This document shows positions 42,177-49,279 of a stretch of DNA of 49,279 nucleotides, one piece after another; the stretch's first letter is position 1; each line of letters starts with the position of its first letter. This DNA comes from a bacterium. GTDB lineage: Bacteria; Actinomycetota; Acidimicrobiia; Spongiisociales; UBA5794. Made by a program: the position numbers and the translations under genes. The DNA lies in assembly GCA_024228555.1 (NCBI GenBank), contig JAAETI010000554.1:1-49279 (forward strand). The letters run 5' to 3'. The notes beneath the pieces are model-generated. The model had not been told where the DNA came from. It was given only the letters and a program-made list of their open reading frames with translations, and did not search any database.

Positions 42177-42974
42177 TCAACCGACAAGACGATCGGCGCC
42201 CGAGTAGACATTGAAGCCACCCCCACGGAGAAACCCGATCACAGTCATCCCCATCTCGACTCCAAGATCCGCCGCGAGGGAGGAGGCAGCCGACACCCCG
42301 CAAATCACTGGGATGCCGACGACGGCGGCTTTCTGCACGATTTCAAAGCTGATCCGGCCCGAAACCATCATCACGATGCCATCCAGTGGCCAACGGTCAC
42401 GGGCCAGCTCGCCGATGAGCTTGTCGACCGCATTGTGCCTGCCAACGTCTTCGCACGACGCAAGCAACTCGCCGTCTGCGGAGAAGGCGGCCGCAGCATG
42501 GATCGCCCCGGTCAGCTCGAACTCGGGTTGCGTCGCCCGCATCAACTCCGGCAGGCGCATGATGGTTTCGGCATCCAGCTTTGGTCCAGGAGCCACCATG
42601 CGAGCCGCTATTCGAACAGCATCTATGGACGCCTTCCCACAAACACCGCACGATGACGTCGTGTAGGTGTTTCTCCGAAACTGCTCAGCATCGACGGTCA
42701 CACCGTCGGCCAAGATGATCTCCCAACGATCGTCCTCGTCCGCAGGCATCACCGCCTCGATCGTCACGAACTCATGAGGGTGCAACACGATCGACTCGCT
42801 GAGAACGAACCCTCGAGCCAACACCTCGTCATCACCGGGCGACCGCATCAGAACAGCAATCGGAACGCCGTTCAGTCGAAACTCGACCGGACCTTCAACA
42901 ACGACAATGTCGTCGAATGGCCGAGCGCCATCAGCTCCGTGCTTCACGATGTGTCGTTCGATCGATCTGCTCAT
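42177..42974 (-). CDS. fdhD: Formate dehydrogenase accessory sulfurtransferase FdhD
   Basis: A protein of 265 residues from the ATG at 42974; a TTG two codons earlier is unlikely. It has the catalytic CxxC in TYTTSSCGVCGKASIDA and the conserved AAAFSADGELLASCEDVGRHN, which leads into DKLIGELARD and MMVSGRISFEIVQKAA. FdhD transfers sulfur to the molybdopterin (or tungsten) cofactor of formate dehydrogenase. Its presence near the diaphorase/Fe-S module supports a formate dehydrogenase in this organism, although the catalytic subunit itself is not in the window. Confidence 0.94.
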   Translation of the reverse strand: MSRSIERHIVKHGADGARPFDDIVVVEGPVEFRLNGVPIAVLMRSPGDDEVLARGFVLSESIVLHPHEFVTIEAVMPADEDDRWEIILADGVTVDAEQFRRNTYTTSSCGVCGKASIDAVRIAARMVAPGPKLDAETIMRLPELMRATQPEFELTGAIHAAAAFSADGELLASCEDVGRHNAVDKLIGELARDRWPLDGIVMMVSGRISFEIVQKAAVVGIPVICGVSAASSLAADLGVEMGMTVIGFLRGGGFNVYSGADRLVG

Positions 42975-43019
42975 TCGCAACAGGCTACGAGGATCGACTT
43001 CCCCTTGCTGACGATGACA

Positions 43020-43178
43020 CTATCCGCAGGCAGGCAGGGTCAGCCTGAACACCGATTCGTTGCCGTCGTGAACATAGGTGATGTCGTCATCCACTCGACA
43101 TGTGTCCCGAGCTGCTGGACATCGGCCCACCACCTCCGGTGGCTGTGGGATATCGATACTCGCTTCGATACTGGCCAT
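43020..43178 (-). CDS. Possible small protein (52 residues) or SRPBCC remnant upstream of fdhD
   Basis: This leftward frame starts with an ATG at 43178 and reads MASIEASIDIPQPPEVVG, then ends FRLTLPACG with TAG at 43020. The first residues resemble the opening strand of SRPBCC (polyketide cyclase-like) proteins, which normally continue for about 140 residues, so it may be a truncated remnant. Alternatively it is a small protein of unknown role. There is no clear ribosome site, and the spacing to fdhD is 45 nt. Confidence is low. Confidence 0.35.
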   Translation of the reverse strand: MASIEASIDIPQPPEVVGRCPAARDTCRVDDDITYVHDGNESVFRLTLPACG

Positions 43179-43209
43179 GTTGGTCAAACTACCTATCTAC
43201 TCTGACGGT

Positions 43210-43683
43210 ATGAGCAAGTTCAACTTCAAACAGAAGCCGACTGGTCTGTTCAAACAGATACTGCATGCGCCGGTCTGGGTGTTCCGAGCCCGTTTGGGTT
43301 TTCTGCTTGGCAAACGAATCGTCATGCTGGAACACATCGGCCGCCGTAGCGGGAAGATCCGGCAGACCCCACTCGAAGTCGTTCACCATGATGGCGACGC
43401 TTTCGTCTTGTGTTCGGGCACAGGGCCCGATGCGGATTGGTACCGTAACTTGAAGTCGAATCCAGCCACAGCACTGTGGGTCGGCTCAAGCCGCCACGAA
43501 GTCGAGCAGCGGTTCCTCGACGACTCAGAAGCGGCAACCACCTTCGCCGTCTACGAGCAGGCCCACCCCAAAGCTGCCGAGCGACTGACCGAGCTGATAG
43601 GTGTATCTCATGATCGCACTCACAAAGGCCGCATGGATATGGTCGCCAGGATCCCGATGGTCGAGCTGAGACTGTGCGACTGA
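43210..43683 (+). CDS. Deazaflavin (F420)-dependent nitroreductase-family protein (Ddn-like)
   Basis: A protein of 157 residues from the ATG at 43210. It matches the Ddn/DUF385 fold: VFRARLGFLLGKRIVMLEHIG, RRSGKIRQTPLEVVHHDGDA, GTGPDADWYRNLKSNPATALW, then FAVYEQAHPKAAERLTELIG. Members bind F420 in a split barrel and reduce quinones or nitro compounds. This is the second Ddn-like protein in the window (the other is the short form at 22859-23215). It is convergent with the iron-sulfur subunit gene; 14 nt separate the stops. Confidence 0.85.
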   Translation: MSKFNFKQKPTGLFKQILHAPVWVFRARLGFLLGKRIVMLEHIGRRSGKIRQTPLEVVHHDGDAFVLCSGTGPDADWYRNLKSNPATALWVGSSRHEVEQRFLDDSEAATTFAVYEQAHPKAAERLTELIGVSHDRTHKGRMDMVARIPMVELRLCD

Positions 43684-43697
43684 CCTCAGGCAGATCT

Positions 43698-44558
43698 CTA
43701 CCGATTCTGCACGTGCTCGTAGCCAAACCGCCCTTTGATACACAAGTGACCGCTGGTCACATCGTGATCAATTGGTGAAGTCACCTTGACGATCTCGTTG
43801 TCTTGCACGTGCAATTCGAGATTGCAGCCGACACCACAGTATGGACAGATGGTTGTGGTCACCGACTGTGCGGATTCATCCCAACTGCCTTCCGCCCGCA
43901 TGTCGTACTCGGTCTTGAACATCAGGGCACCAGTGGGGCAAACAGCGACACAGTTGCCGCAATAGACACAGGCCGATTCGGGTAGTGGCGTATCGAACTC
44001 GGTGGAGATTCCGGAGTCGAAGCCACGACCGGCCACCGCGATAGCAAAGGTGTTTTGGGCGTCCTCCCCGCATGCCTCAACGCACTTGTAGCAAAGCATG
44101 CACTTGCCATAGTCACGGACGTAGAGGTCGTCCTGGATTTTGACTTCCTGGTCGACCGTCTTTGCCGCCGAGCCGAACCGTTCGGCGTCTACTTCGTAGT
44201 GATTCATCCACCCCAGGGTTGGAGCGTCTACCAATGACATATCGATCGATGAAACCAACAGTTCGAAGACGAGCTTGCGGCTGGTGGCGACCCGCTCGCT
44301 GTCGGTGCGTACCTCGAGCCCCTCAGTGATCTCACGCGAACAGGAGGGAACCAAAGTCCGCGACCCCTCAACTTCCACCATGCACACTCGACAAGTGTTG
44401 ACCGGAGTCAAATTCTCCAGGTAGCAGAGGGTCGGCACGTCGATGTCCTGCCGTCGACACGCATCAAGAACCGTCGACCCCTCAGGTGCGGTGACCTCTT
44501 GCCCATCGATCGTCAGGCTGACCAGTCGGCGCGGTTCGCCGAGCGGGACCGCCGTCAT
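43698..44558 (-). CDS. Iron-sulfur subunit resembling the N-terminal part of formate dehydrogenase alpha (no catalytic domain)
   Basis: A protein of 286 residues. It has a [2Fe-2S] ferredoxin domain (C45, C56, C59, C73), two [4Fe-4S] motifs (CMLCYKCVEAC at 153-163, CVYCGNCVAVC at 197-207), and a further site of molybdopterin-enzyme type (CPYCGVGC at 238-245 plus C273). It ends at GRFGYEHVQNR just after that site, exactly where FdsA-type subunits continue for some 600 residues into the molybdopterin domain. The His-x3-Cys cluster motif of NuoG/FdsA is also absent. The region just downstream belongs to another gene, so no broken remainder follows. It is coupled to the upstream NuoEF-like gene by ATGA. 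A split formate dehydrogenase or another electron-transfer module is likely. Confidence 0.85.
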   Translation of the reverse strand: MTAVPLGEPRRLVSLTIDGQEVTAPEGSTVLDACRRQDIDVPTLCYLENLTPVNTCRVCMVEVEGSRTLVPSCSREITEGLEVRTDSERVATSRKLVFELLVSSIDMSLVDAPTLGWMNHYEVDAERFGSAAKTVDQEVKIQDDLYVRDYGKCMLCYKCVEACGEDAQNTFAIAVAGRGFDSGISTEFDTPLPESACVYCGNCVAVCPTGALMFKTEYDMRAEGSWDESAQSVTTTICPYCGVGCNLELHVQDNEIVKVTSPIDHDVTSGHLCIKGRFGYEHVQNR

Positions 44559-46342
44559 GACGATCCTCCAATCAACCCGGACCGCAAAGCGGATTGCACC
44601 GCCCAAGATGCGGCATGGCCAAACCCGCAGATCGATGAGTCACTCATCACCTGGGCTACATCAGCCAACAAGCTCCCCTCATCGCCGCTTCCCGCCGCAA
44701 GGCGAAGCAAAGACTCCTCCTGACGCATCGTCCCAACTCGGCACGGCACGCACTGGCCGCATGACTCGTCCCTGAAGAACGCACCAATGCGCAGCACCAG
44801 ATCCACGAAATCCGTATCCGAATTGAAGGCCATGATCACGCCTGATCCGAGCGACGCCCCCGCGTTGCGGGTTGCCTCGAAGGTGAGGGGCAGATCCAAG
44901 CGGTCACCCATGAGAAACGATCCCGCCGCACCCCCGACGAGTGCGGCCTTGAAGTCGCCGACGACTCCGCCCGCCATTGCCAGCAACTCTCCGAGCGACG
45001 CCCCGAACTCAACCTCGTAGACACCGGGGCGATGCACATGCCCCGACAGGCAGAAGACTTTGGTCCCTGTCGACTCCGCAGACCCAGTCCCGGCAAACGT
45101 ATCGCCACCGGCCGTGACAATGGCCAACACGTTGATCAGGGTTTCAACGTTGTTGATGACCGTCGGCTTTCCAAATAGCCCAGCCTGGGTCGGAAACGGT
45201 GGTTTCTGCCGAGGTTCCCCGCGGAAGCCTTCGATCGAGTTGAAGAGAGCGGTCTCCTCCCCGCAGATGTAGGCGCCGGCGCCTCGCCGCACCTCGATAT
45301 CAAACCCAAAACCGGATCCTTCGATGTCGGCGCCAAGCAACCCGGCGCGGCGGGCCGACTGCACAGCCTCTTCGAAGCTGCTCTGGGCGTCCGGATATTC
45401 GCCCCGTATGTAGAAATAGCCAGTCCCGGCCCCGACTGCGTACCCCGCGATCGTCATCGCCTCGACGATCGCAAAAGGATCGCCCTCAATCAGCACTCGG
45501 TCCTTGAACGTCCCTGGCTCCGATTCATCCGCGTTGCAGACCACGTACTTGTCCGCAGCAGGCTCAGCAGCGACTGCTTCCCACTTGATGCCCATCGGGA
45601 ACGCGGCACCGCCCCGCCCCCTGAGCTTTGACTCCTTCACCTCTGTGACGACGGCTTGCGGGCCCATCGTCAGCGCCCTACGCAGCGCGATGTAGCCGCC
45701 ATGGGCGAGGTAACTGTCGAGACTCAGCGGATCGACCCGGCCTACCCTTGCCATCACCGACAGGTCTTGCGCACCGTTGCGGAGCTGAGGAGTCGACTCC
45801 GCTACAGGCGTCGGCTCCGCCACACGATTTAGGTCGAGAACATCTTGGATCGCCGACGTGGTGGCCGGAGCGACCACTCGGTCACGCTGGCCTGCCAGTT
45901 GAAAGAAGGCCGCGGGAGCCCGTTCGCACTGGCCAAGGCAGGGCCCGGTATGCACGTCGGCCCTGTCCGACAACTCTTCGAGGATCTCGGTGGCACCTGC
46001 GTTGCGGCAGGCGATGTCGTCGCAGACATGGGCGATCCGGCTCGATCGATCCGACGTCGCAAGTAGCGAATAGAACGAGGCAACTCCGTATGCATCGGCA
46101 GGGGGCACGCTCAACCGCTCGCAGATGTAGTTCATCGCCCCTTTGCTGATATGGCCTATCTGATCCTGGATCTCCCAGAGAGCAGGCAATAGGAGATGGC
46201 GGTCGGCTGCGGCCCCATGGAGTCCGCCAAAGGCGACATGGCCATCGAGATCGGTCCTCGTCCCACCGTCCCAGCCAGAGGCGGGTGGCCCCAGAAGGGC
46301 GTCGATTGCAGCACGTTCCGCGGGATTGGCGGCTTGCGGCAT
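44555..46342 (-). CDS. NuoE-NuoF fusion: NADH-binding diaphorase of a formate dehydrogenase-like complex
   Basis: A protein of 595 residues from the ATG at 46342; a TTG 48 nt earlier is possible. The N-terminal NuoE/FdsG-like part has a [2Fe-2S] site (HVCDDIACRNAG, then TGPCLGQCERAPA). The C-terminal NuoF/FdsB part has the NADH site RGRGGAAFPMGIKW, the FMN site YVVCNADESEPGTFKDRVL, GAGAYICGEETALFNSIEG, and a [4Fe-4S] site (ESCGQCVPCRVGT and ICGFGH). It would reduce NAD+ with electrons from the iron-sulfur subunit. Its stop overlaps that subunit's start by ATGA. The catalytic molybdenum/tungsten subunit must be encoded elsewhere. Confidence 0.92.
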   Translation of the reverse strand: MPQAANPAERAAIDALLGPPASGWDGGTRTDLDGHVAFGGLHGAAADRHLLLPALWEIQDQIGHISKGAMNYICERLSVPPADAYGVASFYSLLATSDRSSRIAHVCDDIACRNAGATEILEELSDRADVHTGPCLGQCERAPAAFFQLAGQRDRVVAPATTSAIQDVLDLNRVAEPTPVAESTPQLRNGAQDLSVMARVGRVDPLSLDSYLAHGGYIALRRALTMGPQAVVTEVKESKLRGRGGAAFPMGIKWEAVAAEPAADKYVVCNADESEPGTFKDRVLIEGDPFAIVEAMTIAGYAVGAGTGYFYIRGEYPDAQSSFEEAVQSARRAGLLGADIEGSGFGFDIEVRRGAGAYICGEETALFNSIEGFRGEPRQKPPFPTQAGLFGKPTVINNVETLINVLAIVTAGGDTFAGTGSAESTGTKVFCLSGHVHRPGVYEVEFGASLGELLAMAGGVVGDFKAALVGGAAGSFLMGDRLDLPLTFEATRNAGASLGSGVIMAFNSDTDFVDLVLRIGAFFRDESCGQCVPCRVGTMRQEESLLRLAAGSGDEGSLLADVAQVMSDSSICGFGHAASWAVQSALRSGLIGGSS

Positions 46343-46438
46343 TAGGTGTAGCTCGATGGGGATCCCTCTCTTCCCGCGCTGAAAGCACAAGATAACCGGG
46401 AGGGCGAGGGAGTGCTGGCTGAATAGCGGCGAGCCCCG

Positions 46439-46741
46439 CTAGATGCTGGCTTCGATCCGGGCGTATGCAGTCGTACCGCGCCGCACCTGCGATGCAGCGT
46501 CGATGTCGGCCTGAACGTGCGTCATGTAGTTGGCAATGAGTCGCTGCAGGCGGTCTGCTTCAGCTATCAGCCGACACAATTCCTGCTCATCCTCCGGCGC
46601 TGTCTCCAGCTCGACAGGAGCGGACTGGCTGAGACGGTCCCAGTCGCCTTCAGCGAGGGACTCCTCGATGCTGGTAAACAGCTCGGCGACAGACTCGAGT
46701 CCGATGACTACTCCCCTGACTCCGCAGCTATGTGGGCCCAA
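46439..46741 (-). CDS. FliT/FlgN-like small flagellar chaperone
   Basis: A helical protein of at most 100 residues, LESVAELFTSIEESLAEGDW, LCRLIAEADRLQRLIANYM and TAYARIEASI at the end. Its position directly after fliS in a fliD-fliS order is the usual place of FliT/FlgN-like chaperones, which hold unassembled filament-cap or hook-junction proteins. The start is uncertain. The only standard codon is a TTG at 46741 that overlaps fliS by 34 nt. An ATC at about 46698 has GGGGAG 5 nt upstream, and if used would give a shorter protein. Confidence 0.6.
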   Translation of the reverse strand: MGPHSCGVRGVVIGLESVAELFTSIEESLAEGDWDRLSQSAPVELETAPEDEQELCRLIAEADRLQRLIANYMTHVQADIDAASQVRRGTTAYARIEASI

Positions 46742-47112
46742 GCCTCACGGAGATCGGTCAGGCTCTTCGTGACGAAGGGCAACGAAGTTGCGTCTTTGTT
46801 GAGATTGGCCTGAGTAAGGCGTTCGAGACAGAACTCGTAGATGGCGTTGAGGGAAGTGGAGATTTCTCCGCCCTTGTCGTGATCCAGCGAGAGCATCAAC
46901 TCGGTGACGATGTCCTGGGCACGGGTGAGTTCCTTGTGAGCCAGCTCGATCGAGCCAAGCTCTGAGTTCGTCAACGCCCACTCTGAGCGGGCGATAGCGG
47001 CAAGAGCGCGATCGTAGAGCATCAGCACAAGCTGTAGCGGACCAGCGGTTCCTACTGACTGACTCTGATAGGCGTCGCCAGCAGCCTGATATGAAACAGC
47101 CAGACTCGTCAT
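46708..47112 (-). CDS. fliS: Flagellar export chaperone FliS
   Basis: A protein of 134 residues from the ATG at 47112, chosen because it matches FliS length and has AAAGGA upstream; a GTG at 47142 gives an ATGA-like overlap with fliD. The family start is seen: SYQAAGDAYQSQSVGTAGPL and QLVLMLYDRALAAI. The rest is helical (ELTRAQDIVTELMLSLD, LNAIYEFCLERLTQANL, VTKSLTDLREAW). FliS binds the disordered flagellin C-terminus and keeps it unfolded before export. It follows fliD and precedes the FliT-like gene. Confidence 0.9.
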   Translation of the reverse strand: MTSLAVSYQAAGDAYQSQSVGTAGPLQLVLMLYDRALAAIARSEWALTNSELGSIELAHKELTRAQDIVTELMLSLDHDKGGEISTSLNAIYEFCLERLTQANLNKDATSLPFVTKSLTDLREAWAHIAAESGE

Positions 47113-47138
47113 AGACTCATTCCTTTGTCCTTCATAGC

Positions 47139-49034
47139 TCACTCACCGCCGCCGTTGAGAGATGCAATCTGTTGGGAGAGCCATGAAGACTGGGTCTGCA
47201 TGCTGGCCATCGCCGTCTCCAGGGCTGCGTATTGACGAATCAACAACGCCTCCCGACGGTCAAGCCGATCCTCCAGGATCTCTATGCGGTCATCTATCAA
47301 ATCAATCTGGGAGGCGGTCAGGTCTTGAGCCCTGGCAATGCGCCCGGCGCTGCCCTCGGCATATCCGATCGTCGTGTCAAGAGAGCCGAACACGCCTCGG
47401 GAGAACGAGACCTGGCCAAGGGACAGACTGCCGCCTGCTCCGCTCACTGCAGAGGCCGTAGCCGTGATCCTCAGAATCAAGCCGGTAGGGTCGCCGGCGG
47501 CACCACTCAGCGATTGACCGCTGCCGGTTGCCGCTTGGCCTCCGATGGTGCCTGCAACATCAGTTCCGGCATAGGTTCCGGCCAACCCAAATGGGTCTCC
47601 GATGACCTCAAATCCGGCACCAGATCCATACGCGGTGTGGCTCAGCTCGATGTAGTCATTTCCTGACTGATTCGTTGCGCTCGCGATGACGCTGGTAACA
47701 CCGGCCGTCGTGAGTGCTGTGTTTATGGCACTGGCGACGTCGGTAACGTTCTGGCCTGCGGTGACGCTCACGTCGACAGTCGTGGACCCGACAACAACCT
47801 GGAATGTCGAATCCGACCCGGGTGCGGCAAAGATTGAGGAGGTAGCCTTGGCTTGGGCCGCGGCTTGGGTAATGACGACGTCGTAGTCGCCCTCGACTGT
47901 TGCACTGCTTGAAGCGACAAATCCGACCCTGGCGTCGGCGGTCGATCCGCCCTCTACGAGAAGGTCGACGACATCGTCGAAGTTGGTCTCGAGCGCGGTC
48001 CGCAGCTTGGACTCGTCGACATCGAACGTGCCGTCACGATTCAGGCTGATACCCACCGTGCTGGCCATCGGATAGTCGGAGCTCGCGTTGACCGTCGAGG
48101 AGATGGACGAGCGGAGCTCGAGAGCAAGGGTGCGTGCGGTGCTGTTGCCGACGAGCGGCCCGCCTGCGTCAGCCTCCGGGCTGTACTTGGTCAGGTCAGC
48201 GATTGTGTTGAGAGTCGAGTTGACCTCTTCCATCAAGGCGCTAATCGCCTCGACCGTGCCGTCGACATCGCGGGTCGTGGAGACGGTCACCGCGGATGAG
48301 GTGGTCTGGGTGAGCTCGATGTTGACCCCGTCGATGAGATCGCTGATCGTGTTTGTTGACCGGCTCAGAGTCAGGGCGGAGGCACCGGAGCCGATGCTGA
48401 TCTCGGAGTCCTGGCCTTGCTGGATGACGTCCATTGTCCCCAATGCGGTGACGGTTCCGGACGTTGAAAAAGTGTTGGCATCGCCGGTCGCATCCGACGA
48501 GAGCAGAAGTTTGTGGTCCGTCCCATCGACGGAAACGACAGATGCGGAAACACCGATCCCGAGGTTGTTGATCTCATTGACCAGCTGGTCCAGCGTTGTG
48601 GATGCGGTGAGGTTGATCGTCGAGTCGACCCCTCCTTTGGTGATTGTGAAGTCCCCTGCGCCAACGAGGGCTGCGCCGCCACTGAAGTTGGAGTCGGACG
48701 CGACCTGATGGTTGGCGGCCAGTTGGTCGACGGTGAACGAAGTCGAGCCGGCACCGGGGGTCCCGGTGACGGTCGCAGAAACAGCAGTGCTGGAAGAAGA
48801 CGCAAGCGCAAAGCCGTTCAGCTCGGACTGCGTGTCGATTGCGTCGAGCGCGCTGCGGATTGCCGAGTAGCGAGTATTGATACTCGACCAAGCGTTGTCC
48901 TCGATCTGATGATCGATTCGCCGCGATTGCAGCTGATTGATCGGAAGCCTTTCGACATCCATGACGCTCGAAATGATTGCATCGGTGTCGAGGCCCGAAG
49001 CTAAGCCGCCTATGTTGAAGAGGGGAATTGCCAT
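47139..49034 (-). CDS. fliD: Flagellar hook-associated protein 2 (filament cap)
   Basis: A protein of 631 residues. The N-terminal FliD domain begins IPLFNIGGLASGLDTDAIIS, and the C-terminus is coiled (DLTASQIDLIDDRIEILED, RLDRREALLIRQYAALE, ending WLSQQIASLNGGGE). Between them are beta-rich repeats with Thr/Ser/Ala-rich strands (FLAGELLIN_IN-like; STNTISDLIDGVNIELTQT). No signal peptide, as expected for type III export. FliD caps the growing filament and guides flagellin folding. It is followed immediately by fliS and preceded by a hairpin and the flagellin gene. Confidence 0.95.
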   Translation of the reverse strand: MAIPLFNIGGLASGLDTDAIISSVMDVERLPINQLQSRRIDHQIEDNAWSSINTRYSAIRSALDAIDTQSELNGFALASSSSTAVSATVTGTPGAGSTSFTVDQLAANHQVASDSNFSGGAALVGAGDFTITKGGVDSTINLTASTTLDQLVNEINNLGIGVSASVVSVDGTDHKLLLSSDATGDANTFSTSGTVTALGTMDVIQQGQDSEISIGSGASALTLSRSTNTISDLIDGVNIELTQTTSSAVTVSTTRDVDGTVEAISALMEEVNSTLNTIADLTKYSPEADAGGPLVGNSTARTLALELRSSISSTVNASSDYPMASTVGISLNRDGTFDVDESKLRTALETNFDDVVDLLVEGGSTADARVGFVASSSATVEGDYDVVITQAAAQAKATSSIFAAPGSDSTFQVVVGSTTVDVSVTAGQNVTDVASAINTALTTAGVTSVIASATNQSGNDYIELSHTAYGSGAGFEVIGDPFGLAGTYAGTDVAGTIGGQAATGSGQSLSGAAGDPTGLILRITATASAVSGAGGSLSLGQVSFSRGVFGSLDTTIGYAEGSAGRIARAQDLTASQIDLIDDRIEILEDRLDRREALLIRQYAALETAMASMQTQSSWLSQQIASLNGGGE

Positions 49035-49080
49035 CGGTTGGCCTATCCAGTCTTTCTAATCGTTGTCGGTTTCCCTTGTA

Positions 49081-49112
49081 GGAGGGGATGCCCCATTGGG
49101 GTCACCCCCTCC
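49081..49112 (-). terminator. Nested hairpin after the flagellin gene
   Basis: GGAGGGG (49081-49087) pairs with CCCCTCC, with an inner CCCC/GGGG helix around an ATT loop. It lies about 20 nt below the flagellin stop in the leftward direction and about 50 nt ahead of fliD, so it probably ends the flagellin transcript. Confidence 0.6.
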
Positions 49113-49131
49113 CTGTCGGTCGTTTGCCTAC

Positions 49132-49279
49132 CTACTGAAGGAGCGAGAGGACGCTTGATGGGACCTGATTGGCCTGGGCAAGCATTGCGGTGCCTGCTTG
49201 GACCATGATCTGATGACGTGTAAACGACACCATCTCTTCAGCCATGTCAGTGTCACGAACCCGAGACTCAGAAGCAGTC
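49132..49279 (-). CDS. Flagellin, C-terminal end (runs off the window)
   Basis: The last 48 residues read leftwards to a TAG at 49134-49132. They show the flagellin D0 C-terminal helix: [19 protein letters not shown], then [20 protein letters not shown] and the final VLSLLQ. The rest of the gene lies beyond the window end. It is followed leftwards by the hairpin at 49081-49112 and then fliD. Confidence 0.92.
   Translation of the reverse strand, partial: TASESRVRDTDMAEEMVSFTRHQIMVQAGTAMLAQANQVPSSVLSLLQ

Overview
The window is high-GC chromosomal DNA with very tight gene packing: many ATGA or GTGA start/stop overlaps and several convergent gene pairs whose stops overlap. The gene content points to a flagellated actinobacterium, probably of the Acidimicrobiia type. 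The grounds are four F420-type oxidoreductases (LLM, two Ddn-like, one PPOX), a homodimeric pyruvate dehydrogenase E1, an S-layer-homology protein of a style common in that group, and an ECF sigma/subtilisin/CHAT locus. This assignment is inference; there is no rRNA, tRNA or other phylogenetic marker here. No CRISPR array, insertion sequence, integrase or prophage was seen.

Layout. 1-4.8 kb: a partial SLH-domain surface protein, an M15 peptidase, and a large RND/MMPL exporter whose C-terminus carries an apparent LysR-type ligand-binding domain. 4.8-8.9 kb: a SufS-like PLP enzyme translationally coupled to an adenosine deaminase, a lipoprotein with a DUF4015 glycoside-hydrolase-like domain, and a VOC protein. 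8.9-14.1 kb: the most system-like region. An ECF sigma factor and a small beta-rich partner are divergent from a cytoplasmic subtilisin-like protease and a TPR-CHAT (caspase-fold) protease. The two operons share a similar candidate promoter element. 14.1-24.8 kb: housekeeping and redox genes. These are a HAD dehalogenase, an ETHE1-type MBL/rhodanese protein, a VOC protein, an Fe-S Rrf2 regulator divergent from aceE, a FetAB-type exporter, an F420/VOC/PPOX cluster, and a four-helix membrane protein with an internally duplicated extracytoplasmic domain.

24.8-34 kb: a GAF histidine kinase, a small conserved protein, a SpoU methyltransferase with a structured leader, a HAD-IB phosphatase, a NarL-type two-component pair, a possible 50-residue gene, and a MacB/FtsX-type ABC exporter behind what looks like a MerR-type 19-bp-spacer promoter. 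34-39.6 kb: an alpha/beta hydrolase, an M15 lipoprotein, and the complete phenylacetyl-CoA epoxidase operon paaABCDE. That operon has a palindromic operator between its -35 and -10 boxes and a PaaB that is a tandem duplication. 39.6-46.4 kb: a secreted 5'-nucleotidase, an uncharacterised protein, fdhD, a Ddn-like protein, and a diaphorase/iron-sulfur module of formate dehydrogenase type without its molybdopterin catalytic domain. 46.4-49.3 kb: late flagellar genes (a FliT/FlgN-like protein, fliS, fliD, and the flagellin C-terminus).

The strongest leads are the RND-LysR-domain fusion, the sigma/S8/CHAT double-protease locus with matched divergent promoters, the double PaaB, and the split formate dehydrogenase module.
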